Assembly (NCBI GenBank): GCA_937928545.1 | Contig: CALGJQ010000007.1 | Coordinates: 124,001-188,000 of the forward strand | Source: an uncultured Verrucomicrobiales bacterium | Lineage (GTDB): Bacteria; Verrucomicrobiota; Verrucomicrobiia; Verrucomicrobiales; Akkermansiaceae | Length of the DNA: 64,000 bases | Direction of reading: 5' to 3' | Shown here: piece after piece, positions 51,366 to 60,645 of the stretch | Layout of the letters: every line of letters starts with the position of its first letter | Position numbering within the stretch: position 1 is the first letter of the stretch | Notes under the pieces: model-generated | The model's database searches: none | Seen by the model: only the letters and a program-made list of their open reading frames with translations | Told to the model about the DNA's origin: nothing | Position numbers and translations under genes: made by a program

Positions 51366-52295
51366 ATGATGAAGATTTCAACCCGTCATAACCTGAAACG
51401 AGGCGCGACCTTGATCGCGGTCTTTTGGATCATGGCGGTTATGGGCTTAGCTCTCGTGGCGACCGTGAAAATTTCCCGCTATCAATCTGACGTTGCGGGT
51501 TCTCAGATCAATGGCATCGAGGCCCGTCAATATGCGGAAATGGGGATCAACTTGGCGGCAAATCCTGCGGTGGAGGAATGGGACTTTATGCTGCGGCAGA
51601 CTTTTGAGAATGACGCGGGCTTTGAAGCAAAGATTCTCTCCGAAGGTGGGCGCTTCAATATTAACTATATTCTTTTCCAAGAGGACAAGAAGCTCTTGCG
51701 TGATATTTTCCAAAAGTGGGGGATCGATTTCGACGTGGCCTCAGAAATCGCTGACGCGCTCACCGACTGGATCGATACGGATGATGATGTCGCCTTGAAC
51801 GGTGCCGAGTATGAGTATTATGAAGGGCAGGGTTTTTATAACCGACCTTTCAATCGTCCCTTCTATGAACTTGACGAAATGCGCTTGGTCCGCGGGATGG
51901 ATTTGGTTGAAGCCGCAAATCCGCGTTGGCGTGATTGGTTTACGGTTTGGAGCAGTGGAGGGCTGGATGTGAGCGAGGCACCTGCAGAATTCATCGCGAT
52001 GGCTGCCGAGACCAATATCGAAGCAGCGCAGGCGCTGGTGGAGATCGTCGATGGAGCTGATGGGATCAGGAATACGGAAGACGATCAACCTCTCTCAGTG
52101 CAAGATGCCCTTGCCAATATGGGTATCATTGACGAATCCGGAGTCATTCCGGGTCGCTTGAATTCTGATGACCCCGTAAAACGTATCGAAAGCGTTGGCT
52201 ATGCGGGCTCGGTTAAGCGTAAAGTCGTCCTCATCATCAGCAGTCGGGCACAAAACCCCCAGATTCTGGATCGGAAAGAAGTCATCATACAATGA
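51366..52295 (+). CDS. gspK: GspK-like minor pseudopilin
   Basis: A 309-aa protein. GspK has an N-terminal helix without the conserved Glu+5, matching RGATLIAVFWIMAVMGLAL here. The large periplasmic domain includes the family pattern ALTDWIDTDDDVALNGAEYEYY (GspK calcium-loop region) and FYELDEMRLVRGMD. It caps the pseudopilus with GspI and GspJ. ATG 51366 is followed by another ATG. Its stop overlaps gspL by 4 bases. Confidence 0.85.
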   Translation: MMKISTRHNLKRGATLIAVFWIMAVMGLALVATVKISRYQSDVAGSQINGIEARQYAEMGINLAANPAVEEWDFMLRQTFENDAGFEAKILSEGGRFNINYILFQEDKKLLRDIFQKWGIDFDVASEIADALTDWIDTDDDVALNGAEYEYYEGQGFYNRPFNRPFYELDEMRLVRGMDLVEAANPRWRDWFTVWSSGGLDVSEAPAEFIAMAAETNIEAAQALVEIVDGADGIRNTEDDQPLSVQDALANMGIIDESGVIPGRLNSDDPVKRIESVGYAGSVKRKVVLIISSRAQNPQILDRKEVIIQ

Positions 52296-53593
52296 GCGGA
52301 AAAAAAGGAGATCTTAATTTATTGCTTCCCGGGGCCGATGGCTGGGAGATTTGGACGGGGTCCAATGCCTCGGGCTTAAGTCTGCATAAGTCGAGCGAGC
52401 ACATGCGAGCTTTGGATGTGACGGGATTTCGCTCTGGAGCGATCCAGATGGCAATTCCAGTGAGGCAGATTTCGGCAGTTCCTTTTCGAGCTCAGACCGA
52501 TGATCTCGCCCTTCTCGGTGATTTGGCTGCGATGCAGTTGGAGAAAAATGGCACGCGCCCCGCACTCGATGGAGGTCAGCTGACGGATCACTTTGTATTT
52601 GGCACCGCGCCCGAGGAAACGCACCTCACCGCGATTGTCATGAATCCTCCAAGCGAGGGACAACTTCCGCGGAGAAGTCCGCAGGCTTTTGATATTTCCC
52701 CGCGTTGTTTGCCGCTTCCTTCCGGGAAGGTGGTGGTTTGGCGGGAACTCGGGCGCTGGGTCTTTGGAATCGGCAAGCCGGGCCACGCTCTCTATTTCCA
52801 AGTTCTCTCTGGCGAACGTCTCGATGGCCGTGCAGGCAATGAGATCCGTCTCGCCTTGACCCAGCTTCAGATGCAGGGACTTCTCCCTGAGATGCCTGAA
52901 GAAGCGGTGATCTGGACTCATGGTTCGGTGACCGATGCTCGGCCTGAAGAATACGAGGCTTTTTCAAGAGGCGTGGATCTTACCGTGACCTCGGGACCCA
53001 AACCTGCTCCCACTTGGCCCTCACCGCCGAGTCGTCTGCTGCCAGCCGATGTGCGGGCGGAGAGATTGGCGAAAAAGGGGAAGCGGAACCGTAATTTACT
53101 TATTGCGGCCTTGTTCTTGGCCTATCTCGGAGTGGCGGCTTACTTCTATATGGATTTGCAAAAAGCGAAGGATGCCGCAAAGCAAGCGAAGCGTGATGCT
53201 GGTGGGATTTCTGAAGAAGCTGATTTTCTCCTCGCTCACCAATCAAAGTGGGACGAGCTCCGACCGGTCGTGGAAGATGAATTTCACCCCTTTGAGATCT
53301 ATCTGGCGGGTTACCGAGCCCTGCCAAATACCAAGGACGGTCGTTTTGTTCGTCTGACAAAAGTCTCCATGGTGAACCAATTTCGCGAGATCGATAGCGA
53401 GCTCCGCGTGGCGCGTGAGGTTGTCTTCGAAGGGCAAGCTGATCAGGAACAGCAGCCAAAAATTCCTGTTTTCTCCGGGAATTTAAAGAAGAGCCAGGAA
53501 CTCGAAAGCTATCGATGGGAATTTCCTCCAGAAACTATAGACAGAAGAAGCGGGAAACTGACTTTTATCTTTACTGGAAACGCAACCGAGTAA
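52292..53593 (+). CDS. gspL: GspL-like inner-membrane assembly protein
   Basis: A 433-aa protein with an N-terminal cytoplasmic actin-like part (about 1-255; LLLPGADGWEIWTG opens it), a single membrane helix around residues 272-287 (NLLIAALFLAYLGVAAYFYM) and a periplasmic tail with coiled coil. This is the GspL/PilM-N layout, in which the cytoplasmic part recruits the ATPase GspE. No gspE lies in the window. It overlaps gspK by 4 bases and precedes gspM by 12 bases. Confidence 0.72.
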   Translation: MSGKKGDLNLLLPGADGWEIWTGSNASGLSLHKSSEHMRALDVTGFRSGAIQMAIPVRQISAVPFRAQTDDLALLGDLAAMQLEKNGTRPALDGGQLTDHFVFGTAPEETHLTAIVMNPPSEGQLPRRSPQAFDISPRCLPLPSGKVVVWRELGRWVFGIGKPGHALYFQVLSGERLDGRAGNEIRLALTQLQMQGLLPEMPEEAVIWTHGSVTDARPEEYEAFSRGVDLTVTSGPKPAPTWPSPPSRLLPADVRAERLAKKGKRNRNLLIAALFLAYLGVAAYFYMDLQKAKDAAKQAKRDAGGISEEADFLLAHQSKWDELRPVVEDEFHPFEIYLAGYRALPNTKDGRFVRLTKVSMVNQFREIDSELRVAREVVFEGQADQEQQPKIPVFSGNLKKSQELESYRWEFPPETIDRRSGKLTFIFTGNATE

Positions 53594-53605
53594 GCCCAGA
53601 CTAAA

Positions 53606-54136
53606 ATGACTCCACGTGAAAAAAACCTTCTTGCCCTTCTTGGCATCGCCTTGCTGGTGATTCTGAGCTTTGTAGGATTCAGTAGTTTGTATCTCCCCGC
53701 GCTTCGTAAAGCCGAGAGTGAGAAGAAGATTGCGGAGCAGAAGCTCAAGCAAGCAGAGCAGGTCCTCTCACTGGGCGAAGAACTCGACCCTGAGATTACG
53801 TGGCTGGAACGTTCCGGCACGGCCCAAAGTTCTCCGCAAGATGCTCAGTCTAAGCTGCAAGCCCTCCTTCGTAAGCAAGCAAGTGCTCGCAATCTCGATA
53901 TCCGCGACTCCCGCATTCTTCCTTTCCAAACCGGCGAACACTTCGACCGCGTGCGTGTTCTTTTCAAAGTCACTGGCATGGAGCGCGATGTTTTTTCCTG
54001 GCTCACCAGTATTCATCTCGCGAACCAGCGTCAGGTCGTGACCAAGATGGAAATTAAACCACAAAACAATGATCTCACTCGGGTTGAAGTCGAGGTCGAG
54101 GTTGAGAAGTGGATCATCCCCCCTGACGAAGTTTAA
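53606..54136 (+). CDS. gspM: GspM-like protein
   Basis: A 176-aa protein with a short cytoplasmic N-terminus, one membrane helix (LLALLGIALLVILSFVGFSSL) and a periplasmic ferredoxin-like coiled part (AEKKIAEQKLKQ-type charged helix, later GEHFDRVRVLFKVTGMERD). Gene order after gspL and single-pass topology support GspM, the partner of GspL in the inner-membrane platform. Sequence identity within the family is always low. Confidence 0.72.
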   Translation: MTPREKNLLALLGIALLVILSFVGFSSLYLPALRKAESEKKIAEQKLKQAEQVLSLGEELDPEITWLERSGTAQSSPQDAQSKLQALLRKQASARNLDIRDSRILPFQTGEHFDRVRVLFKVTGMERDVFSWLTSIHLANQRQVVTKMEIKPQNNDLTRVEVEVEVEKWIIPPDEV

Positions 54137-54156
54137 ACCCCGAAAGCAAAACCCCG

Positions 54157-54822
54157 ATGAAAATGATCAATCACCTTTTACTGACTCTTTTTACGAGCAG
54201 CCTCGTCCTCGCTGCTCCGCCGCAGAATCATCGTTCGGATCGCTACAAGGATCTTTACCTCAATTCTCCGATGACGGATGAACCTATCAAGGAGGATCCA
54301 ATCCCAGAAGTCGATGAACTCCCCGATTGGGTCCTCGTCGGGGTTACGAAGTATGTCAATAGCACGAAAGTTCAGATCATGAATATCAAAGATCGGACTC
54401 GTTTGGTGATTCCAAGTAAGGAGGCAAGTGAAGCAGGATTCTCGGTCAAGGAAGTGGTTCAAGACCGCAACTATCTCAAGAATACGGTCGTGACCCTTCA
54501 GAAGGGAAAAAGCACGGGTGAAGTGCGCTTCGATCCCAAGTTTCTCGTTCTTAAGAAAGTTGCCGGACCGACTGCCGCCAAGAGTCAGCGCCCTGGGGGA
54601 ACTCAGAATAAAAAGACCACAGCGAATGCTCGGACAGGCAATCAACCACCGACTCCTCCGGGAGTGCGGACTTCCACGAACAAGGCGAATGGAGGTAGAA
54701 CCAGCCCGGCAAAACCAGGAACGGTCCCGCAGCCTACAACATCGACAACGACGAAAAAGCCGTCAACGTCCAGCTCCTCCTCAACCAAGCGCACTCGTTA
54801 CGTTCCGCGTCCCAAGAAATAA
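54157..54822 (+). CDS. Exported low-complexity protein of the secretion operon
   Basis: A 221-aa protein with a signal peptide (MKMINHLLLTLFTSSLVLA) and a small N-terminal beta domain (WVLVGVTKYVNSTKVQIMN with KDRTRLVIPSKEASEAGF). A disordered, basic Pro/Thr/Ser-rich tail of about 95 residues follows. The position, between gspM and gspD, and the small domain could make it a divergent GspC/HR-like connector or pilotin, but I cannot confirm that. It ends 23 bases before gspD. Confidence 0.55.
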   Translation: MKMINHLLLTLFTSSLVLAAPPQNHRSDRYKDLYLNSPMTDEPIKEDPIPEVDELPDWVLVGVTKYVNSTKVQIMNIKDRTRLVIPSKEASEAGFSVKEVVQDRNYLKNTVVTLQKGKSTGEVRFDPKFLVLKKVAGPTAAKSQRPGGTQNKKTTANARTGNQPPTPPGVRTSTNKANGGRTSPAKPGTVPQPTTSTTTKKPSTSSSSSTKRTRYVPRPKK

Positions 54823-54845
54823 TTTTCTCTTTTCACATTTTCTTC

Positions 54846-57200
54846 ATGAAACATACTTTGACATTCCTCATCGGTCTTTCGCTGACCGCCTTGGCTCAGG
54901 AGCCTCCTCTTCCGGGAGCGCCAGGCCCTCAACCGGGCGTGCCGACTCCGGTTCCAGGCATTCAGCCTGCTGAGCCAGCGCTCATCCCAGATTCTTTTAT
55001 TCGCGGAAGAAAAGTCGATCCGAATGCGCTCGTGATCCCAGCTTCTGGAAGCATGAATGAGGCAAATATCACCGCTCTGGCGGCTGCTCAGCTTTATGAG
55101 GACCACAGTGGTAAGCGGGTCATCATGAGCAATGCCGTGGCTCAGTCTGAGGTCTCTTTCACGATGCGTGGACCTCTCACGAATGGCGATATTGCGAAGT
55201 TTCTCAAGCTCACCCTTCTTGCTGAAGGCTTGGCGATGATCCCCATCCCCGGTGAGCCCGATATTGTCAGGCTGGTACCTTCAGGACCCATCACTTCGGT
55301 GAGTGCCATTCCAAAGGATTTCTATACGAATCAATTTGACCTTCCTTCCGACGATCAATTGGTCAGTTATCAAATGCTTCTGCGTTATTTGAAACCGGAA
55401 GAAGCGCTCAAGGTTCTTCAATCGGCGATTGGACAACTGAGTGCCTCCGGAAATATTTCGGCGGTTCCCAATGCTTCTTCGCTTATCATTACCGAGAATT
55501 CCTCGCTGATTCGTCAGATGATTAAGATCAAGGATGCCATCGATGTTCCCACCGCGGTCGGCGAGAAATGGGTGGAAGTCACATACGGTGATGTCGATGA
55601 GATTGCTGAGCGCATGAATGAGATTTACAACGAGCAGGCTTCGGGGCGGCAGACCACTCGGACCACTCGGACGAATACTCCTCCGAATCCCGGATCAGTT
55701 CCGGGGGCTTCCACCTCTGGAGAAGAAATCCCCATTAAGATTATCGGAGTGCGACGCACGAGTCGGATTCTCTTAGTGGGTCGCCCAGCCGATCTCATCG
55801 CGGCCGAAGCGATGGTGAAAAGTTTTGACCAACCGAGTAGTGGAAACACTCGTAAGACCTTCCGTCTTCGCTATTTGCGAGTGGGTGACTTCCTGCAAAT
55901 CGCTGAAAATGCGATCACGGTGACCTTGGGTGATAGTACTCCTGGTCAGGGTGGAGGGCGACAGCTCGCCGGACAGAATAATAATACTCGGACTAACAAC
56001 ACGAACCGAAATAACCAAACGACGGGACAGCAAGGCGGTCAAGGGGCGGGCAATCGCGCAACGATCCAAGAGCAAGATATCCCAACGGCTCCAGAATCGG
56101 TCCTCGTAGGGAATACTCTTTTAGTGGGAGATAACGTGGCGAATACCATTATCGTGAACGGGCCTCCGCATCATATCGAGATCATCCGGGACCTCATTCA
56201 AGACCTCGATTCAGAGTCTCAACAAGTGGCCCTCTCCGCCGTGGTGGGAAGCTATGGTCTCAGTGATGGCTTGAACTTCGGGATCGATCTTGCTCGGGCC
56301 ATCAGTCAAGGTGGAAGCAGCTTCCGCGCAGGTGGAGCAGCGGCCTTTGCGAATGGTGTGATCGATCCGGATATTTTGGGAGATCTAGGAGGGATTCTGA
56401 CTGCCAATGGGGCAGGTGGATCAGGCGTTTCGGTTTATGGAGAGATCAATGATGATTTCGCCTTCTTCGTGAATGCTCTTGAAACCGAGACTCGCTTCAA
56501 AACCTTAGAGCGCACGGTCTTAACCACTCGAAATAACCGCGTCGCCAGTCTTTCCACGGGACAAAGAATTGCGGTTCCTTCGAGCACTTTCCAAGGGAAC
56601 AATGCTAACGGAGGGCAGACCACCAACGTGGAATATCGTGATGTTACTTTGGAACTCCAGATTCAGCCTCTGATCAACTCGGATAATCAGATTACCCTTG
56701 AGATTGCCTTGGTCCGCGATTCGATTGGTAATGATCGACCTGTCGGAGAATTGGTCGTGCCAGATATTAATACCGAACAACTGACGACCTCGGTCACGGT
56801 TGAAGATGGTTCCGCTGTTATTTTAGGTGGAATTATCACCACGACGGATCGCAATACGCGAAATGGTATTCCCATTCTGAGCCGGATCCCAGGGATTGGA
56901 AAACTCTTTGGGCGCACCGTTGATAGTGGGGTCAAATCTGAGCTCATCATTATGATTCAGCCACGGATTTTGCCAACTCAGGGTTCCCTTAAAGGATTCC
57001 AACATGACTATGAGCAGACCTCGAGTCATGCCGGAGAAGTTGCTCGCTCTTTCCCTCAAAATAGCGGCGTTCTTCCCCAACAGGGAACGATGACTCAGTA
57101 TGAGCCAGAGCCAAAAGGGGGGATCTTCTCAGATCCCGATGATTCAAATAGAGCTCGGAAGTCAAAGATCCGTAGGAAGACAGGTCGTCCCGGTCGTTAG
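54846..57200 (+). CDS. gspD: Type II secretion secretin GspD-like
   Basis: A 784-aa outer-membrane secretin. After a signal peptide (MKHTLTFLIGLSLTALAQ) and a Pro-rich linker come N0-type and N1-N3 ring-building domains. Among them are inserts rich in Asn, Gln and Thr (about 255-300 and 370-415), likely flexible loops. The secretin C domain is clear (about 455-720): VEYRDVTLELQIQP, VPDINTEQLTTSVTVEDG, and the signature IPILSRIPGIGKLFG, ending in SELIIMIQPRIL. The C-terminal tail is basic and charged. Gene order and motifs make this the exit channel of the operon. Confidence 0.92.
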   Translation: MKHTLTFLIGLSLTALAQEPPLPGAPGPQPGVPTPVPGIQPAEPALIPDSFIRGRKVDPNALVIPASGSMNEANITALAAAQLYEDHSGKRVIMSNAVAQSEVSFTMRGPLTNGDIAKFLKLTLLAEGLAMIPIPGEPDIVRLVPSGPITSVSAIPKDFYTNQFDLPSDDQLVSYQMLLRYLKPEEALKVLQSAIGQLSASGNISAVPNASSLIITENSSLIRQMIKIKDAIDVPTAVGEKWVEVTYGDVDEIAERMNEIYNEQASGRQTTRTTRTNTPPNPGSVPGASTSGEEIPIKIIGVRRTSRILLVGRPADLIAAEAMVKSFDQPSSGNTRKTFRLRYLRVGDFLQIAENAITVTLGDSTPGQGGGRQLAGQNNNTRTNNTNRNNQTTGQQGGQGAGNRATIQEQDIPTAPESVLVGNTLLVGDNVANTIIVNGPPHHIEIIRDLIQDLDSESQQVALSAVVGSYGLSDGLNFGIDLARAISQGGSSFRAGGAAAFANGVIDPDILGDLGGILTANGAGGSGVSVYGEINDDFAFFVNALETETRFKTLERTVLTTRNNRVASLSTGQRIAVPSSTFQGNNANGGQTTNVEYRDVTLELQIQPLINSDNQITLEIALVRDSIGNDRPVGELVVPDINTEQLTTSVTVEDGSAVILGGIITTTDRNTRNGIPILSRIPGIGKLFGRTVDSGVKSELIIMIQPRILPTQGSLKGFQHDYEQTSSHAGEVARSFPQNSGVLPQQGTMTQYEPEPKGGIFSDPDDSNRARKSKIRRKTGRPGR

Positions 57201-57253
57201 GGCATCGCGAAGTTTCGCTTTCGCAAATAGTCGAGACGTGGCATCGTATTCTT

Positions 57254-57982
57254 ATGAAAGTCGTTTCAACCATTGCTTTAGCAGCTTTTTGCTCCTGTGC
57301 TTCGTCTCTTTTTGCAGACGAAGCTCCTTTGCTAGAACTCACTAAGGGGGACTCATGGGAATACGAAGTTACCGTGGAAGCTCCGCGCGGCGCCACGATG
57401 CCCGGAGGGGAGGGTGTCGCGATTAAGAGGACCGCCGATGGAATTCGTGCGTCGTTCAAGAAGACCCGAGTCTATGCAGGGAAGACAAAGCCTAAGGCTG
57501 ACAGCGGGGAGCTGGATACCTTCCAAATGGTGAGATCTGGAAAGATTGTGGAATTCGAGTTTAGCGATTTTCGCAAAGACGCGATTTACGCTCTCGGTTC
57601 AAAGGATACCACGAAGAAGGACAGTCAGGTGATTATTTTGAATCAACCTCTCCTTGTTTATTCCACAGCGAACAAGCCTGGCGATCAATGGGAGATTAAA
57701 TCTGGCGATGAAAAAACTTCACCGCTCTTTACTCGGAAGTTTCGGGTTTATGGAGAAGAAGAAGTGAAGGTTCCGGCGGGAACTTTCAATGCGGTACGTA
57801 TCGTGATGACTGGCCAGTCTGGTCCGACAGAAATCAAGCGGACGGTGTGGTTTTCGAAGGGAAATGGTTTTGTGAAAGAGGAGAAAACTTATTACTCCGA
57901 TAGTAAACGACTCATTCACCAAGTGATGCAATTGAGCAAATTCACAAAGGGTAAGGCTGTTGTCAAAAAGAAGGCCGAGTAG
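57254..57982 (+). CDS. Exported hypothetical protein after gspD
   Basis: A 242-aa protein with a signal peptide (MKVVSTIALAAFCSCASSLFA). The body is a beta-type fold reminiscent of DUF3108-like periplasmic proteins (GDSWEYEVTV; later FRVYGEEEVKVPAGTFNAVRIVM and TVWFSKGNGFVKEEKTYYSD). It follows gspD after 53 bases and may be a substrate or accessory of the secretion system. No catalytic motif is seen. Confidence 0.6.
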   Translation: MKVVSTIALAAFCSCASSLFADEAPLLELTKGDSWEYEVTVEAPRGATMPGGEGVAIKRTADGIRASFKKTRVYAGKTKPKADSGELDTFQMVRSGKIVEFEFSDFRKDAIYALGSKDTTKKDSQVIILNQPLLVYSTANKPGDQWEIKSGDEKTSPLFTRKFRVYGEEEVKVPAGTFNAVRIVMTGQSGPTEIKRTVWFSKGNGFVKEEKTYYSDSKRLIHQVMQLSKFTKGKAVVKKKAE

Positions 57983-57995
57983 CCTGAAAAAAGGG

Positions 57996-58883
57996 CTATC
58001 CGCGCGGGTGGAAGTTTTTGTGAACCGCTTTGAGCCGCTTTTGATCGACGTGAGTGTAGATCTGGGTGGTGGCAATGTCGGCATGGCCGAGGAGTTCCTG
58101 AATGACGCGGAGGTCGGCTCCGTTTTCGAGGAGGTGGGTCGCGAAGGAGTGGCGTAGGAGGTGCGGGTAGATGTTTTGCTCGATGCCCGCTTGCTTGGCT
58201 CGTTCTTTAACGATTTGCCGGACGCGGTCAGGTGAAAGGGGACCGCCACGAATGGAGAGGAAGATGTGGGACGAGGTCTTTTTGGTAACTAAAGTGGGTC
58301 GCTCGATTGTGAGGTAGTTTTCGAGGGCCTTGAGGGCTTTTTCGCCGACGGGAACGAGGCGGGTTTTGTTCCCCTTACCGGTGATGCGGAGGAAGTGATC
58401 TTCTTGGTCGAGGTATTCTAATCGAGCGCCGCAGATTTCGGAAAGACGAAGGCCGGAGGCGTAAAAGAGTTCGAGCAGGGCGAGGTCTCGACGGCCGAGT
58501 TTCTTCTCTGGGTCGATCGAGGTGAGGAGCTGTTCGACGGTTTGGGCGTTGAGTGTCTCGGGGAGTTTGGCCGAGGTTTTTGGGGCGAGGAGGGGCTCGG
58601 CAGGGTCGATCTCGATGTGGTTCCTTTTCTGCAGAAAGCGGAAGAAGATCTTGAGGTGGACGATGGCGATGCGGAGGGATGAGGCATCGATCTCGCTTTT
58701 GCGGAGATGACTTAAGAAGGAAGAAAGTTCATCGGTCCCCAAGTCTCGCCATTCTTGATGTTTGTATTTTTTGCACCAGGGGAGGAGCTTATCGAGAGTC
58801 TGCCGGACGGAAAGCTGGTATGCGGTCGAGAGCCCTCGCTCGGTCGCGAGATAGAGGATGAAGCTATCGACCTGGAATTCCAT
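57996..58883 (-). CDS. xerD: Tyrosine recombinase XerD-like
   Basis: A 295-aa recombinase of the XerC/XerD class, which resolves chromosome dimers at dif. Core-binding domain 1-100; catalytic residues: Arg in YASGLRLSEICG, Lys in TGKGNKTRL, HLLRHSFATHL, and LGHADIATTQIYTHVD with the His and Tyr. The length and the GADLRVIQELLGHA block are typical of XerD. It lies outside the mobile element and is convergent with the upstream exported gene, so it is a plausible housekeeping enzyme. XerC remains an alternative. Confidence 0.88.
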   Translation of the reverse strand: MEFQVDSFILYLATERGLSTAYQLSVRQTLDKLLPWCKKYKHQEWRDLGTDELSSFLSHLRKSEIDASSLRIAIVHLKIFFRFLQKRNHIEIDPAEPLLAPKTSAKLPETLNAQTVEQLLTSIDPEKKLGRRDLALLELFYASGLRLSEICGARLEYLDQEDHFLRITGKGNKTRLVPVGEKALKALENYLTIERPTLVTKKTSSHIFLSIRGGPLSPDRVRQIVKERAKQAGIEQNIYPHLLRHSFATHLLENGADLRVIQELLGHADIATTQIYTHVDQKRLKAVHKNFHPRG

Positions 58884-58888
58884 TGGGA

Positions 58889-59863
58889 TCAGGAGGCGAG
58901 GCAGCCCGGGCAGTTTTGCACGAAGTGCTCCGGGGCGACTTCAGTGAGCTGCGGGGCTTCGTCGGTGAGGCACAGCGAGGCATCGCCAAGGGTGTTGCGG
59001 GCGTGGAAGGAGCAGGAAGTGGGGGCTTCGGTTAAACTCGGTGGGAGACCGGGGATGGTGTAGAGGGTTTCCCCTTTATCGTGCATGGCGGGGATGCTTT
59101 TCATCAAGGCACGCGTGTAGGCGTGGCGAGGTTTACGAAAAAGCTCACTGGCGGAAGAGGACTCCACGACGCGGCCGGCATACATCACGTTAACCTTATC
59201 ACAGACTTGCGAGACGACGCCGAGGTCGTGAGTCACGAGGATGACGGCGGTGCCGAGCTTTTCCTGTCGATCTTTGATGAGGTCGAGGACTTGCTTTTGC
59301 ACCGTCACGTCGAGCGCGGTGGTGGGTTCATCGGCAATGAGGATGTCGGGTCGGGTGATGAGGGCCATTGCAATCATGACGCGCTGACGCATGCCGCCGG
59401 AGAATTCGTGCGGGTAGGATTGAATACGCTTTTCGGCATCGGGAATGCCGACTTCTTCGAGCGCTTCGATGGCGCGGCGAAGGGCTTCTGGCCCTTTGAT
59501 TCCCTCGTGAAGTTCGAGCGGCTCAGTAAGCTGCGCGGAAATGCGCATCGAGGGATTCAGTGAGGTCATGGGGTCTTGGAAAATCATCGAGATCTTCTTT
59601 CCACGAATTGTGCGGAGAGTTTTCTCGTCCGCTTTCAAAAGATCGGTCCCTTCAAACATCGCTGACCCAGCGTGGATCTTTCCCGGAGGCTGAGGAATGA
59701 GGCCGAGGAGGGAGTAGCAAGTGACGGATTTCCCGGAGCCGGACTCTCCGACGATGCCAAGGGTTTCCCCTTTTTCGAGGGAGAAGGAAACATCATCAAC
59801 GGCGTGAACGATGCCGTTGCGGGTGTGAAATCGAGTGGTGAGGTTTTTAACGTCAAGAATGGC
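58889..59863 (-). CDS. Oligopeptide/dipeptide ABC transporter ATPase (DppD/OppD-like)
   Basis: A 324-aa ABC ATPase. Walker A GESGSGKSV, Q-loop in ISMIFQDPMTSLNPS, signature FSGGMRQR, Walker B ILIADEPTTALD and H-loop VTHDLG are all present. The C-terminal extension contains the oligo_HPY-type region with YTRALMKSIP and a Cys-rich segment (CSFHARN, CLTDE, CPGC) that in DppD/OppD binds an iron-sulphur cluster. The ATG at 59863 fits best (MAILDVKNLTTRF). It probably feeds a peptide or nickel importer whose other genes are outside the window. xerD follows 5 bases later. Confidence 0.88.
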   Translation of the reverse strand, partial: AILDVKNLTTRFHTRNGIVHAVDDVSFSLEKGETLGIVGESGSGKSVTCYSLLGLIPQPPGKIHAGSAMFEGTDLLKADEKTLRTIRGKKISMIFQDPMTSLNPSMRISAQLTEPLELHEGIKGPEALRRAIEALEEVGIPDAEKRIQSYPHEFSGGMRQRVMIAMALITRPDILIADEPTTALDVTVQKQVLDLIKDRQEKLGTAVILVTHDLGVVSQVCDKVNVMYAGRVVESSSASELFRKPRHAYTRALMKSIPAMHDKGETLYTIPGLPPSLTEAPTSCSFHARNTLGDASLCLTDEAPQLTEVAPEHFVQNCPGCLAS

Positions 59864-59925
59864 CATGGAATGGGAGGAGTTTGAGGGACTGGGGGGCAAT
59901 CGGAAGCAAAAAAGTCGGTGGAGGG

Positions 59926-60013
59926 AATATGGAGAGTGGGCTTTTAGCCCGCTTACCCTCCTGAATAAAGCGGGCTGAAAGCACCCAAGGGCATTTTACC
60001 CACTCTCCATATT
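59926..60013. repeat. Nested perfect palindrome (88 bp)
   Basis: Outer arms AATATGGAGAGTGGG (59926-59940) and CCCACTCTCCATATT (59999-60013) are a perfect 15-bp inverted repeat. Inner arms AGCCCGCTT (59946-59954) and AAGCGGGCT (59968-59976) are perfect over 9 bp. It lies between the end of the helicase-C gene and the start of the ABC ATPase, both on minus. It could be a REP/MITE-type dispersed repeat and could act as a terminator or attenuator. Confidence 0.65.
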
Positions 60014-60014
60014 A

Positions 60015-60632
60015 TTATCGTTTGCGGGTCCGGCCGGTTTTGCGGCGGGGGCCTTTGTTTTTTAACTTGGGCTTCTTGTTTTGAAGAGGCTTGGAATTCG
60101 TCTTGTTGGAGGCGTGAGTCTTTTTGATGGGGCCTCGGATTTTGCGAGGTTGGGAATCGTATTTGAAGTCAGTGGCTTGCTTACGGGGGATCGGAGAGCC
60201 GACGAGTTCTTCGAGCGATTTAAGGGCTTTTTGATCGTTTTGGGAGATGAAGGTGCTGACTTCATCGCTGGCGGCTTCGAGGCGAGATTGGTAATCGGCA
60301 TCGAGTTCGTGAGGGGCGAAGTGAATGATTTGTTCGATCCCGCTGAGGTCGGTCTCGCGGAGGATGGCCTCGGTGGCGACGATGACGCGGAGGTTGCCGG
60401 AGAGGAGCTCGCTGAGGGCGCGCTCGCGGAGTTCGGCCTTTTTGCCGCCGGAGATGGAGTCAGCCGCGACATCAGCATGAACGAGTGCGGTGGTGACCGC
60501 TTGGAGGTCTTCGCGACTGCGGACGAAGACGAGGGCCTTTTGATAGCCTTCTTCTTGGGTGAAGAGATGAAGGAGAAGGTCGGTCTTTTGATGATCAAAG
60601 ACTTCGTAAATCGATTGCGAGCAGGCGGCCAT
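60015..60632 (-). CDS. Stand-alone helicase C-terminal (RecA2) domain protein
   Basis: A 205-aa protein corresponding to the second RecA domain of a DEAD-box RNA helicase plus a basic tail. Seen: QKTDLLLHLF and ALVFVRSREDLQAV (motif IV region), RVIVATEAILRETDLSGIEQIIHFAPH (motif V region) and DYQSRLEAAS, where the usual HRxGRxxR of motif VI is degenerate. No first RecA domain with Walker A or DEAD precedes it; an HD-domain gene ends 13 bases upstream. The tail (130-205) is strongly Lys/Arg-rich. It is either a remnant of a helicase or an RNA-binding protein derived from one. Confidence 0.7.
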   Translation of the reverse strand: MAACSQSIYEVFDHQKTDLLLHLFTQEEGYQKALVFVRSREDLQAVTTALVHADVAADSISGGKKAELRERALSELLSGNLRVIVATEAILRETDLSGIEQIIHFAPHELDADYQSRLEAASDEVSTFISQNDQKALKSLEELVGSPIPRKQATDFKYDSQPRKIRGPIKKTHASNKTNSKPLQNKKPKLKNKGPRRKTGRTRKR

Positions 60633-60645
60633 GGCTAGGCGCAGA

